This document shows positions 31,198 through 43,180 of a DNA stretch of 64,000 bases, in pieces. Below the pieces are notes generated by a model. The model had not been told where the DNA came from and searched no databases. It saw only the letters and a list, made by a program, of their open reading frames with translations. The stretch's first letter is position 1. Every line of letters starts with the position of its first letter. The stretch is from Symbiodinium natans. Taxonomy: Eukaryota > Sar > Dinophyceae > Suessiales > Symbiodiniaceae. Location of the stretch: contig CAJNDS010002157.1 of assembly GCA_905221605.1 (NCBI GenBank), positions 257,501 to 321,500 on the forward strand. The letters run 5' to 3'. The position numbers and the translations under genes are program-made.

Positions 31198-33645
31198 TTA
31201 GGGGTTCTGCTTTTTTTCGTCCCATCTACGCCATCGCGCCTGATGGCAGGGGTCTGCTCATCAGCTCACCTGCAGCATCAGCCTTTCCACCTGTCTGCAG
31301 ACACTAGTACACGTTACAGTTTAGGGTTCAGGGAGTTCAGGGAGTTTAGGGAGTTTTTAGGAGTTTAGGGTTTAGGGAGTATAGGATTAGGGAGTTTAGG
31401 GCAGTAAACCCCAAAAAGTTGAAACATCCTTGTCCCCATACCACAAAAGGTATACTTACATGGGAACCCACTCTAATCCTTAAACCATGTTCCAACTTTC
31501 TGGGAGTGTGTGGAGGTTTAGGGCTTTCGGGTTTGGGGGCGGACCCCCCACTTCTCTCACCTGAACTACCATGGCTTCTTAGGGCTTCTTAGGGGTTTCT
31601 TAGGGTCCTTAGGGCTCTTAGGGTTGTTGGGGTTCTTGGGTTCTTAGGGCCCAGGAACTCCTTTTTCCAGAATTCTGATTTTGGTACCCAGTTTGCGGGG
31701 CTCCGTGCCCGGAGACCGAGCCGCGGGTTCCCAAATGGGGAACTCAGCAATTAACCCCCCCCCCACCCCCCACCCCCCCCCTTTCAAAAAAAAGGAACAG
31801 TTGCTATTATAGGGATAACTCCAACCTAAACCCTTTCGGCAACTGGGCTCTTGAGTATTTTGAACCCTAAACCATAAGCCAAGACCCCTAAACCCTAAAG
31901 CCCTAAACCCTAAACCCTAAACCCTAAAAGCCCAAAACCCTAAACCCTAAAGCCCCTATAACCCTAAGCGCCCGCAGACCTCTCGGCCCCCAGACTGCCA
32001 AACTGACAGAAACTCAGGGCCCGGAGCTCCTCTCTAGGGTTTAGGGTTTAGGGTTTTAGGTTTTCAGGGTTCAGGGTTTAGGGTTTAGGGTTTAGGGTTT
32101 AGGGTTAGGGTTTTAGGGTTTAGGGTTTAGGGTTTAGGGTTTAGGGTTTAGGGTTTCAGGGTTGAGGGTCCTGGCTTTCTGGGTTCGGGCTTAGACTTTA
32201 TGAGCCTGATAGGGCTGAGGGTTCATAAGGTCTAACGAGGTACTAGGGTTTAGGGTTTTAAGGGCCCAATCAGACCCTCATAACATTTGCCGGAAATACC
32301 CCAAACCTGAACCCTGAACCCTAAACCCTAAACCCCAAACCCTAAACCTTAAACCCAAACACCAACACCACCGCCCCGACACCTAACCCTAAAACCCCAA
32401 ACCCCACACTAGAGCCCTAATGCCCCAACCCCACACGCCCAAAGAGCCGCCCTAAACCCTAAGCCCTATGCCCGAGACCCGAAACCCTAAACCCTGCAAC
32501 CCAAGCCCTAAACCCTAAACCCTAAACCCTAAACCCTAAACCTAACTCCCCAAGGCCGCCTTCAGAGCCGGTGGCGGCGTGCCGGGCGGCTCGCAGGTGT
32601 CGGCGGTTCGTAGCTTTCCACGGGGGAGTCGAGGGCCCTGAGGAGTGAACACAGGGGTCACAGGGGAGGGTTTAGGGTTTAGGGTTTAGGTTTGGGCTTA
32701 GGTTTTAGGGTTTAGGGTTTGGGTTGTTACTCAAGGTGTCTCCATTCACGGGATGTTTTTGGGAGAGTTTCGGGCGATTGGAGGGGGGGGTAGAAGGGGT
32801 GAGGGTTTAGGGCTTCGACTCGATCATACGCCCTCAAACCCCAAATCACCTTAGAACCCTTTTTTGGCGCTAGCATGGGCATCGGCCCGGCTTTGTTCGG
32901 TTGGCCTAAACCCTAAACCCTAGACACTAAACCCTAAACCCCAACCCCTAACACCCAAAGCCTAAAGCCCTACGACCACAGCAGCTCTCAGGAGGCTTGC
33001 TTGCTTGAGGGTTTAGGGTTTAGGGTTTAGGGTTAGGGTTTAGGGTTTAGGGCATATGGGTTTAGGGCATATAGGGTTGATGGCTTGCAGCCTTTTCTGC
33101 GGTCTTGCGAGGTCACAGCCGGGTTTCAGGGCTTCAGGGATTTCAGGAATTTCAGGGCCTTGAAGGGTTTCAGGGGTTTAGGGGTTTGGGGTCTTAGGGT
33201 TTTAGGGTTTTGGTGCTTCAAGGTTTAGGGTTCAATTGGGGGCGTTGGGGTTCCCAGGTTTCAGGCCTTCAGGGGTTTCAGGAGTGTAGGGCTTAAAATG
33301 GTAGGTTTAGGGTTCAAGGTTGAGGGTTTGAGGTTTAGGGTTTTGGGTTTCGTGACTCTTCCCGTGTCATCCGCGAAGACATCGAAGCGTCCATCCGAAA
33401 ATGGTCCACCGAAACCCTAAACCCTAAACCCTAAACCCTACACCCTACACCCTACACCCTACCCTAAATGCAGTGCCGTCCGGCAGCTCCCCCACTGCAA
33501 GATCCCCGAATCCCTGGACGCGTCGACTCCCCCAGAACTCCCGCATCACTTTTCTGCGGGCTGCTCAGCGGCCCTAAACCCTATAAACCCTAAACCCTAA
33601 ACCCTAAACCCTAAACCCTAATCCAAAACAACAAAAAAACAAGAA

Positions 33646-33745
33646 CCAAACAGCGCGGGCGCCTTGAAGGCAAAGTGCCCAGAGTCATCTTCACTGGAAG
33701 GCGTTCTCCTGATAAGTCGATTTTTGCCAACCTCTAGGGCTGCGA
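33646..33745 (-). other. exon-like island
   Basis: On the minus strand a frame encoding SSEDDSGHFAFKAPALFGS is open across the island. TTATCAG|G upstream may be an acceptor. Short, no family recognised, and an alternative frame is also open. Confidence 0.25.
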
Positions 33746-34213
33746 CCCTAACCCCTACCCTAAACCCTAAACCCTAAACCCTAAACCTAAACCCCTAAAA
33801 CCCTAAACCCTAAACCCTAAGCCCTAAACCCTAAGCCCTAAACCCTAAACCCTAAACCCTAAACCAAGCATCCCTAACCCTAAACCCTAAACCCTAACCC
33901 TGACTTATGGAAGGGGGTGCGTTTGGAGATATATGGTTTGCAGAGTTAGGAGGCTGAAGGGACAGTCTCTCGCATCTTTCGCTGCCGAGAGCCCCACCTA
34001 AACACCAATGCCCTCAAGCCCATCAGCACCGCTAAGCCCTAAACCCTAAACCCTAAACCCCAAACCCTAACCCTAAACCCTAACCCCTAAGCCAAGCGCC
34101 CTACACCCTAAACCCGAAACACGCGGAAGGCCGGAACGCTACACATCCGCAAGCTCTGGGCCCAAGCCCACTATAACTCTAACCCCAAACCCTAAAAACC
34201 CTACCCTAAGCCT

Positions 34214-34240
34214 CTATATATATATATGTATCCGCATATT

Positions 34241-34277
<37 letters not shown>

Positions 34278-34297
34278 CATATACATATACATATAGA
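34214..34297. repeat. TA/CATA microsatellite
   Basis: (TA)n flanking TATCCGCATATTATAC, followed by a CATA-rich tail. Low-complexity only. Confidence 0.9.
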
Positions 34298-34309
34298 AAG
34301 CCTAATTAA

Positions 34310-34545
34310 TGATTCGTGGGCATAGGCAACAACCTCCCTGGGCATAGGCACAACTTTCGTGGCGTGGGCACAAACCTTCGTTGGCACAGGCACGGCGTGC
34401 CTATGCCCACGAAAGTTTGTGCCTAACATCTGTGCCTGGCAGACCATTTAGGATCAACATTCGTGGGCACACAAACCTTCGTGGGCACAGCACCCGTGCC
34501 TGTGCCCACAAAGGTTTGTGCCTATGCCCAGCAAGGTTTTGCTCT
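34310..34545. repeat. direct and inverted copies of CTTCGTGGGCACAGGCAC
   Basis: CGTGGGCA(C/T)AGGCAC occurs several times in each orientation (for example 34,317, 34,378, its complement near 34,398, 34,461, complement near 34,495), so the segment can fold into several hairpins. Not coding as far as can be seen. Confidence 0.75.
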
Positions 34546-36136
34546 CCCCCCCCGCCCCCCCCCCCCCCCCCCTAGCCTTCCGACTGGTTATAGTCGATAA
34601 GGTTGTGCCTTGCCGACTAAGGTTTGTGGGCCCATTAGGATGAAAAGGGATATTAAGTGTGTGACTAGTGAATACTTGAACTTGAGATGCTGAACCCTAA
34701 ACCCTAACCCTAACCCGATTCATGCCACACAGCAGCCTCAACCTGAGCGCAGTTCTTCACAGGCGCTGGGGACTAGGCGTTGCCTGCACGCGGCACGTGC
34801 TCGCAGGCTTAGGGTGTGTTGGTATCTTGGGGTTAGGGTTTAGGGTTTATAGGGAGTAGCCACACAGCATCCAAAGGGTCCATGTGCCTACATCATGTAT
34901 ACTTGGGCGTTAATGAAACGGTTCCAGTACAAGTAGATTTCGGGGCCAAATCGTACAGAGGTACATTGCTCAGGTTTAGGGTTCTGGTAGGGTTTGGTTC
35001 GGCTTGCGGAGTTTGCTTTTTTTTTGCGCCGCGCAAATCTTTGCTTTTAAAAATATCGGGTCGTTCAGAATCAAGTATATCAAGGGAGTCCAAACATGGT
35101 CTCCTCAGGATGTACCCCTAAAAGAACTCTAGACCCAAGAGTCACCTAGGAATGAAAAAGGGTGCCCGGTTTGGCTTAAAGGTTGATAAGGGGGCCTAAG
35201 CACCCCCCAAAAAGAATCGGGCCTACTCTGGTAATTTACTCCTAATATTCCCTTAAAGGATCTTTAACACACGGGGGGGCGGGGGGTTAAGCCGAGGGGT
35301 GCAAGGGATTAGGTTTATTGGTCTAGGGTTTAGGTATGGGTATGCTAGGTAAGTAAGGCCTATACAGCTTACAAAGAGATCCTTACCAGGCGCACCTTCA
35401 ATAATTTAACCGCCCGAGGCTCCCAGCAGCCACTATCTGCTTCGTGTATGAAAGAGGCTGTCTCCTGATCCTAGCCCTAAACCCTAAACCCTAAACCCCA
35501 ACGGATCAAGCCCTAAACCCCAAACCCTTAACCCTGCCCCCCCCCCCCCCCCCCCCCACCCCGGCACTCCCCGCAAAAAAAGAAAAAAACCTTCAATGCT
35601 AAACTGGCATCGGTTTCTGCAGGGGCTGTGAAAGGGGGCGTATACTCCTTTACTTCGGGCTGATGAAGCCTAGTTTGGGGGGGAAAGATAGAAAGTACGC
35701 CCTCATACAATCTAAACCCTTCTTTGGACGAGGTCGAAACCCTAAACCCTTTTTTGAATACTGGACAATCTTGCCAGCTTCATGCGTGATGCAGGACAGA
35801 CCCTGCAGGAATCTGACCTAAACCCTAAACCCTAAACCCTAAACCCTAAACCCTAAACCCTAAACCCTAAACCCTAAACCCTAAACCCTAAACCCTATAA
35901 ACCCTAAACCCTCTAAACCCTATAAACCCTAAACCCTAAACCCTAACGCCTAAACCCTAAACCCTAAACCCTAAGCCCTCTTGGTGTATAGGGCCCTCCC
36001 TGACCTGAAGGCGTGGAGGCTCTGCATCCCTGCCCCCCCAAAGCCCGCAGAGGCCCACGGCGGGCCCTAACCCTAAACCCTAAACCCTAAACCCTAAACC
36101 CTAAACCCTAAACCCTAAACCCTAAACCCTAAACCC

Positions 36137-36259
36137 TCTTGGCGGGCCTGGAAGGACAGCATGCCCCTCGAAGCAATCACTGGCGTTCTGCATGGCCGCT
36201 GCTGCCTTTTGCAGCTGCTGTGCACCATCCTTTGAGCCGACCCAATTCCGAGCACAGGC
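36137..36259 (-). other. exon-like island
   Basis: The minus strand is open for about 41 codons, and the peptide (including GAQQLQKAAAAMQNASDCFE) has helical, protein-like character. CTAGACCAG immediately upstream could be an acceptor built partly from the array sequence (CCCTAGACCAG|G). Flanked on both sides by long arrays. No family recognised. Confidence 0.38.
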
Positions 36260-36267
36260 CTGGTCTA

Positions 36268-36544
36268 GGGTTTAGGGTTTAGGGTTTAGGGTTTAGGGTT
36301 TAGGGTTTAGGGTTTAGGGTTTAGGGTTTAGGGTTTAGGGTTTAGGGTTTAGGGTTTAGGGTTTAGGGTTTAGGGTTTTGTTTAGGGTTTAGGGTTTAGG
36401 GTTTAGGGTTTAGGGTTTAGGGTTTAGGTTTAGGGTTTAGGGTTTAGGGTTTAGGGTTTAGGGTTTAGGGTTCAGGGTTTAGGGTTAGGGTTTAGTGTTT
36501 AGGGTTTAGGCTTTAGGTTTAGGGTTTAGGGTTCAGGGTTTAGG
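36268..36544 (+). repeat. long TTTAGGG array
   Basis: About 277 bp of TTTAGGG with a handful of shortened (TTAGGG, TTTAGG) or substituted units. Second longest array in the window. Confidence 0.95.
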
Positions 36545-36722
36545 CAGTCTGGAGGAAGACCCTGCAGGAGAGAGCAAGCGTTGCACACGGTGACCACGAC
36601 AAAGGATGCTAGTGTTCGGGTTCCTACCCCCCCCTAGTATAAAATACTCCCATTATGGTTGGGGGTGTCTGATAGTAGGGGGCAGGGGGGTTGAACATTA
36701 GGGGGAGGGAACTACACTTGAT

Positions 36723-36822
36723 GGTCAGTTCTCAACATTATGGCCTCTTTTTGGGTACTCTAATATCATAGGGGCCGATTGAATCAGGACTTCAAAAAGG
36801 GCCCGAATTTCGAGAAGTGACC
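36723..36822. mobile_element. MITE-like element, family P4
   Basis: Arms GGTCAGTTCTC and GAGAAGTGACC are near-perfect inverse complements; CCTCTTTTTGGG and CAAAAAGGGCC continue the pairing. 100 bp. Confidence 0.7.
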
Positions 36823-37716
36823 AGGTGATCTTAAACAGACAAGCGGTTTGTGCGAGGCGGCAGGTACTTACAACCCTCCGTCCTTTTGAATGTGTCGGCC
36901 CAGCCCCATGTAAACACCCACCCCCCCCCCCCCCCCCCGATGCAGTTCCGGGCCCCAAGGCTATGCAAGCCCAAGAAAGCATCGGAACATGCTCTAGGAT
37001 TGCCCCCTGAAAAGTATTCTTGTACATGATCCTCTTAAACCCAATACTTGGCTGACTTCTGAACCCCTCCTAAAAGTTTAACTGTTAGGCTCCGTATTGC
37101 AGTTTCTTCAACAACCCAGGCAAAAGGCTAAAGTCCTAAGAGCCAGCCAGAAGAAATCCAAGAATAAGGGAAAATATAAAATGTCCTAAGGGCCTACCGG
37201 GTGATGTTTGGGGGGCCTATGGGGCTGTGGTTGGCACATGCCCTGCTCACGAAAGCCAGCCAAGGCTCGCATCAGCGCGCGGTTTTCCGAAGCCAGGGAC
37301 ATCACCTTCGCGCCCGAAATCCCAAAATCCCGGTTTAGGGCACAAAGGTCCCCCAACGTCTAACACCCAGAAAACACCCATTTCCTCAACCCCCAAACCC
37401 TGTAGATTGAGGGGTTCAGGGGGTTCGGGTACCATGAGAGGTACTCGCGTGAGCGACCTCTTGCTTTTTTTATGGGACTTGTCTAGATTATCGTGAGCTT
37501 GTAGGGTTTGCAGAGCTCAGCTCCCTGCTTCACTCCCGCGGGCGAGGTTCACGCGGATTTTCCGTTCAGTTTTTTGTTTTGCCACCCGCCCAGCATTTAC
37601 ATATTCCTTTTTTCAACGAGGGCTCTCTCTCTCAAGTGCCTCGCTCACGTATTCCTCAACTCTGAAGCTTTTCTTTCATCTCGCCCGCCAAGGGTTTTGA
37701 ACCCTAAGCCTTAAAG

Positions 37717-37830
37717 AACCCAAGCCCCAAGCCCCAAGCCCCAAGCCCCAAGCCCCAAACCCTAAACCCGGCACCCAAAACCCAAAACCCAAAACCCAAA
37801 ACCCAAAACCCAAAACCCAAAACCCAAAAC
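37717..37830 (-). repeat. two adjacent variant arrays (CCCCAAG)n and (CCCAAAA)n
   Basis: About five CCCCAAG units, then CCCTAAACCCGGC, then about nine CCCAAAA units. Two heptamers of the same length but different sequence are each locally homogenised next to one another. Confidence 0.9.
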
Positions 37831-38434
37831 TCTAAACCCTAAACCCTAAACTTTACCCTAAACTAAACCCTGCACCTCTTCCAAAGGCGTGCCGCCTGGC
37901 GCCTCACCGCTGGCCAAGAGAGTCTGGCCTCAGGCTCTGCAGCGTGGTGCAGTTCAGCCCCAAGTCCGAACGCCTAGGAACCCTAAACCCTGAACCCTGA
38001 ACCCTAAACCCTAAACCCTTTTGAGCAACGGACTTTGGAGGCTGCCGGCCCTAAACCCTAAACCCTAAACCCTAAACCCCAAACCCTAAACCTAAACCCT
38101 AAACCCTAAACACTGAGCCCTACTGAAGGTATGGCAGGCTGTTAGAAGGCCTCGGGTTCTCATTCGAGTAAACCGTCCAAGCCCTTGCGGTCAGCTCGCA
38201 GCCCATTTTTTTTTTTTAAAGGGTCTAGGGTTTAGGGTGTAGGATTTAGGATTTAGGGTTTGGGGTTGAGGGTGTCGGGTGAGGGCTCGTGGTTTTGAAG
38301 TTTCTTGGCTCCCTTGCAAAGACGAAACACACAATCCCGGAGCTCAACACACACACACTATCTGCAAAGGTTTAGGGTTTAGGGTTTGCGGCTTAGGGCT
38401 TAGGAAACAGGGACAGAAGAAAACACAACCGTGA

Positions 38435-38532
38435 GCAGTTCTCTAAAGTAGGGTCCCCTTTTTGGGGGCAGGGTCCTTCTTACAAAGGCGCCGTACGACA
38501 TGGGACCCAAAGAAGGGAACCTAACTTCGACT
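38435..38532. mobile_element. MITE-like element, family P4, diverged
   Basis: GCAGTTCTCTAAAGTAGGGTCCCC at the left matches the family; GGGACCCAAAGAAGGG lies toward the right. The right end is more degraded than in the other copies. Confidence 0.5.
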
Positions 38533-38550
38533 CTACCCACATATCACACC

Positions 38551-38686
38551 CTTGGCGGTTCATGGGTTTAGGGTTTAGGGTTTAGGGTTTAGGGCCTCAA
38601 TTTCATTTTTAAGTCTGCTTGTAACCTACTTAGGGGGCTTGTAAGTACAGTTACTACTGGGGTTACAAGTACCCTGAACCTCCAAG
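38551..38686. mobile_element. P2 MITE-like element with array after the left arm
   Basis: The left arm CTTGGCGGTTCATGGG runs directly into TTTAGGG units (to about 38,595), then the body (CTTGTAACCTACTTAGGGGG) and right arm GTACCCTGAACCTCCAAG, followed by TA. In array-free P2 copies GGTTCATGGG continues into TACTTAG. Confidence 0.65.
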
Positions 38687-39342
38687 TAACCCTAAACTCT
38701 AAATCTGTAAATCCTAAACCCCAAGCCCCAAAAGTTGTATCCCAGAGCACAGAAAAATCCGAACAACTTTTGCACTGGAGGGCCTGAAAGAGGAGCAACA
38801 AATGACACCCCGGTAGGCCAAAGCCCTCTAAATGAGGCTGAACCGAAGCGAGCATGCCGGAATGCTTAGCGCTTAGGGTTTAGGTTGCATGTCCCAGGTG
38901 CAGTTCTCAACCTCTCGGCATCGCGAGTTGAACTCTGATTGCGTCATGCGACCTTCGGAACACAACTCGGGCCACACTCGACCACCTCACTCACACTTGC
39001 GGACTACATGCCCCTGTATACCCCGAGGTTGAATGAAGTGATTCTGCGTACATGTTCCGACTTGGAGGTTCGTGGGAAGCTACAAGTGGAGTTTGCGCTT
39101 CCAGGGGGGAGCCTCCCGAGCGTTGCCTTGAAGCCTGTGGCAAAAGGGACTCGCGTAGGTGACCCGCGACTTTTATTTTCGGAATGCAGATAGACAAGGG
39201 GGTACATACCCTTGTTGGGGTTCCGTTCCGAAAAAGGGATTCCCCCTTGAAGAAGAAGGGTTTCAAGGGTTTTGGGTGTTGGGTGCCTGGAAAATCTCGC
39301 CCAGCAAGGAAGGGAGCGAGCCTCCATCTGGAGTTTGGGGGA

Positions 39343-39458
39343 ACCCTAAACCCTAAACCCTAAACCCTAAACCCTAAACCCTAAACCCTAAACCCTAAAC
39401 CCTAAACCCTAAACCCTAAACCCTAAACCCTAAACCCTAAACCCTAAACCCTAAACCT
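39343..39458 (-). repeat. CCCTAAA array
   Basis: About 16 nearly perfect units with one boundary irregularity. Another perfect tract follows at 39,895-40,042. Confidence 0.95.
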
Positions 39459-40992
39459 AGCGATCCTGTCTTGGGGACTCAAGAAAGCACACGTACTTGG
39501 AGGAGGTTCATGGGTTCAGGGTTTAGGGTTTGGGGTTTAGGGTTTAGGGTTTAGGGTCTATAAGTAGATTCGAAATACCCTAAATTGGACTAAAGACTAT
39601 AAAGAGGCTTGATTAGGCTAAATGATCCCTAAACAGCATTAATTATGGGGGAATTTTCGGGGGGGTAGTTGAGGGGGGGTAGTAGGGAAGTGCATCGGGT
39701 CGACATCACCTGTAGTCATGAGGAGATCCCTAAGCTCTAAGCCGGAAAAAGTCATGACCTTCGCCCCCAGCCCTCATAAAGCCATAAACCCTGAGCCCTT
39801 CAACGCCCAATCAGGGCCAATTTGCCCCGTCCCCTAAAGACAGAAGAGTACACTTGTGGCTCCAAACCCTAAACCCTACGCACCCTAAACCCTACACACC
39901 CTAAACCCTAAACCCTAAACCCTAAACCCTAAACCCTAAACCCTAAACCCTAAACCCTAAACCCTAAACCCTAAACCCTAAACCCTAAACCCTAAACCCT
40001 AAACCCTAAACCCTAAACCCTAACCCTAAACCCTAAACCCGACACCCTAGCCTGAGCCGTGCTCGCTGTTCAAGTTCAGGAGGGCGTCTCGCTGCCTGCG
40101 TTTTGCCATTTGTAGGGTGTCGGCTTTAGGCTTTAGGGTAACAGTGGAACCCCAGGAGCCCGCCCGAAAAAACCCTAAGACCCTGAAACCCTGAAAGCTT
40201 AGGGATTAGGGTTTAGGGATTAGGGTTTAAGAAAAACCCTGAAAAACCCTGAAAAAACCTGAAAAACCCTAAGCCAGTGCCACCAGTGCTTGCGGATTCG
40301 GATTAGACATGGGCTTGGGGCTCTTCCAGCCATAGTCCCGCTTACAGTAGGGGTGAAATGGGTTACGGTGTAGGGCTTGTAGGCTTTTTTGGTACACTTG
40401 GAGTTGAAGGTTTAGAGGTTTAGGGGTTTAGAGGTTTAGGGTTTCTAGGGGTTTAGGGTTTAGGGTTTAGAGGTTTGGGTTGACTAGACCATTTGTTTTC
40501 GAACAGTGGTTTCGGTATACAAAACTTATAGGCACCACATCCTAACATGTACAGGAGTTTGGGGTTAGGGGTTAGGGTTTAGGGTTTAGGGTTTTTTTGG
40601 CAACGGACTTAAGAGGCTGCCGGCAAACATGCACCTTCTCAGAAGTCACATCACGCAACCTGACGCAAAATCTCCTGTTCACCCATGTCACCATGAGTAA
40701 CCACACGCGAATCATACCCTAAGCCCTAAACCCTAAACCCTAAACCCCAAATCCCAAAACCCAAAATGGCTAGCCGCTCCATTCAGGCGTGCATCTTGCG
40801 CGGCTGTCTGGCGACTCATGGTGCATCGTGAGAACCCCCGGTATATGGTTCTACAGCACGGCTTAGGGCTTAGGGCTTAGGGCTTAGGGTTTAGGGTTTA
40901 GGGTTTAGGGTTTAGGGTTTAGGGTTTAGGGTTTAGGGTTTAGGGTTTAGGGTTTAGCGTTTAGGGCAGGGAGTTAGGGTTTCGACTCTCAC

Positions 40993-41068
40993 GCTCGCTC
41001 GCGCGCGGCAAAATGTTCGAAAAGGCTCATGAGACTTGGTGCGACTAGCCAACTTGCCAGAACAGCTC
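40993..41068 (-). other. exon-like island
   Basis: The minus strand encodes AVLASWLVAPSLMSLFEHFA followed by ARERA and then GTGAGAG, a possible donor. About 25 codons, hydrophobic in the first half. No family recognised, too short for certainty. Confidence 0.3.
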
Positions 41069-41132
41069 ACTTGTCAACCCTAAACCCTAAACCCTAAACC
41101 CTAAACCCTAAACCCTAAACCCTAAACCCTAA

Positions 41133-41225
41133 ACCCTAAACAAGGCATCATCACCAACGAAGTACCAAGCACATGCTAGCCAGCAGGAGCAGTCAGTTCC
41201 AGGCTTCCCTAAACAGCCTGAAAGG
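41133..41225 (+). other. exon-like island
   Basis: Open for about 31 codons (ASSPTKYQAHASQQEQSVPG and on), bounded left by a CCCTAAA array ending AAACAAG|G and right by GAAAGG|GTCTAGGG. A TTTAGGG array separates it from the next open island on the same strand (41,286). Confidence 0.3.
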
Positions 41226-41285
41226 GTCTAGGGTTTAGGGTTTAGGGTTTAGGGTTTAGGGTTTAGGGTTTAGGGTTTAGGGCTT

Positions 41286-41399
41286 CAGATTGTTTCATAC
41301 CCAAGAAGTGCAATGCGAGCCCCTGGCAGGAATAAACTTTACAACCCAGACCCAGCACCGAAGAAGAGGGGCCTGTTGAGGAAGTCGACAGCATCATGA
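41286..41399 (+). other. exon-like island ending in a stop
   Basis: Preceded by GGGCTTCAG, an acceptor formed at the edge of the array. 37 codons then TGA at 41,397-41,399; the peptide ends PDPAPKKRGLLRKSTAS, basic and plausible as a C-terminus. No family recognised. Confidence 0.33.
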
Positions 41400-41460
41400 G
41401 ACTTCTTGCTGCAAGCCTTCCTTAGCCCATGGAAACCCTAAACCCTAAACCCTAAACCCT

Positions 41461-41800
41461 AAAGCGAGGAAGGGAGGGAATCGTGTGGGTGCATGTGACG
41501 GGGAATGGTGCATGGTTCGGCTTTCAGGGCTTCCACGCGCAAGCCTGAAGCAGGCGGCGTGCGATCGAATGATATGCCCCGGTTGTGCAGAAGCTTGGCC
41601 AGCGGCCTTAGGGTTTAGGGCTTCTGCTGCATGATCTGAGGGCCGCGCGCGATCCACGCAAAAGACCAGCCCAGCGCATTGGCTGGATCGGAAAGAGCCA
41701 TCAACCCCGAGAAGCCCTCTGGGGCGTCACTCGCTCCCTCCAGGAACAACTCGCAACCACCCCTCGAAGATTGAGACACATGTACCACCACATTCCGTAG
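41461..41800 (+). other. two coding-like stretches joined at a 13-bp telomeric insert
   Basis: Bases 41,461-41,607 are open (49 codons, including CDGEWCMVRLSG and MICPGCAEAW). Bases 41,621-41,797 are open in another frame (59 codons, including RIGWIGKSHQPREALWGV) and end with TAG at 41,798. The 13 bases between them are TTAGGGTTTAGGG. Leaving those out would place both stretches in one frame of 108 codons. The opposite strand is also open across part of this region, so strand is uncertain. No family recognised. Confidence 0.35.
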
Positions 41801-41935
41801 GGTTTAGGGTTTAGGGTTTAGGGTTTAGGGTTTAGGGTTTAGGGTTTAGGGTTTAGGGTTTAGGGTTTCGGGTTGTTGGGCGATTTTGATCGACACCCAA
41901 AAGCAACAATGCACGACATGTCACTGAACCGGGGC

Positions 41936-42025
41936 TTCCGAAAATAGGGGTGCCCTGTTTGGGGTTCCCTTTAAGGGGATTCTATTCTATTCGGGGTGTA
42001 AAAGGGCTACCCCTATTTTGGGAAA
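41936..42025. mobile_element. palindromic element
   Basis: TTCCGAAAATAGGGGTGCCC and GGGCTACCCCTATTTTGG are inverse complements with small differences; the centre is unpaired TTCTATTCTATTC. About 90 bp, no close second copy noticed in this window. Confidence 0.6.
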
Positions 42026-42349
42026 TACCCAACTGGTCGACTGGGATGCTACAGCAAAAGAACAAGCACACAGAGAAAACCCCCTCCCCATCCCCCAGGG
42101 AAACACCAGGGGACCACCACAGAAGCTCGGGCCTCCAAACCCTAAACCCTAAACCCCCTCAACCCCCCTAAACCCCAAACCTTCAGCCCTGAACCCTAAA
42201 TCCTAAACCCTAAATCCTAAACCTTAAACCCTAAACCACCCTGGGTCCCTGGCAGCTCAGAGCTCTTCTGGTGGCTTTGGGGATCCTTCTTGGGCATGGC
42301 GGCGAGAGCCTCGCGTCCGCGTGCGCGTCCGCGTGCGCGGGGACGCCAA

Positions 42350-42488
42350 CTTGGAGGCTCATGGTGCTTAGTAACGAATTCCAACTCTACTTATAACTCA
42401 AGGATAGCCTAGGTAACTAGACTTGGGAGACTTATAAGTGGTTATAAGTGCAGCTAGAATTAGTTACTAAGTACCGTGAACCTCCAAG
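42350..42488. mobile_element. P2 MITE-like element, array-free
   Basis: Arms CTTGGAGGCTCATGGTGCTTAG and CTAAGTACCGTGAACCTCCAAG. The cleanest array-free member of family P2 (139 bp) and the reference against which array-bearing copies can be compared. Confidence 0.75.
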
Positions 42489-43070
42489 AAGGGAACGGAG
42501 CAGGACGGGCTACGAGGTCTCAGAGTCATAATCCCCATGAACCTCATCAAAGAGCCACATAACCATGAGCCCATGAACAAAAGGACTGTTAACCCTAAAC
42601 CCTAAACCCTAAACCCGGTTCCTGCAACAGCCCATCTTGGTAGGTATCCGACTCCGAACTGGTGCTTTCGAGCTTGGGTGCCAGGTTGGGTGTGCCGACT
42701 TGGAAGCCCCCCAAAGCCCTCAACCCTGCGTAGGGTTTAGGGTTTAGGGTTTAGGGTTTGGGGTTTAGGGTTTAGGGTTTAGGGTTTAGGGTTTAGGGTT
42801 TAGGGTCTAGGGTTTCGGGTTTAGGGCAAGTCAAGTCACAGAGTGGCTGGGAGCTGAACCGTACATGAGGGTTTCCAAAAATCACCGTACCCATGTGATT
42901 CTTTTCTTGGGGAGGCCTGCCCTCAACACCGAAACCCTCATTTCGGAGGTCTGCAGTAAGTATGAGCCTAGGTGACCCGATTAAACCACGAAAGGGTTTA
43001 AGGCTTAGGGTTTAGGGTTTAGGGTTTAGGGTTTAAGGGTGATCCTCATACAGCCAAGGGACTCTTCCTC

Positions 43071-43180
43071 GGACCCCTAAGGTTGTGCCCTTGGGTTAAA
43101 GATCCTCTAAGGGAATGGAAGAGCCATGATAGGAGTATATTTATTAAGGGAACCCTTTAGGGGTACAACCTTAGGGGTCC
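43071..43180. mobile_element. palindromic element with 16-bp perfect TIRs
   Basis: GGACCCCTAAGGTTGT (43,071-43,086) and ACAACCTTAGGGGTCC (43,165-43,180) are exact inverse complements. 110 bp in all, no array inside, no obvious target duplication. Confidence 0.75.

Noticed and set aside
33352-33415. Short island open on both strands with protein-like peptides
   Set aside because: Twenty-one codons open on both strands cannot be assigned a strand or tested without homology.
38939-39327. Overlapping 84-codon (plus) and 107-codon (minus) open frames
   Set aside because: Both strands are open, there is no recognisable homology or splice context, and neither frame is clearly preferred.
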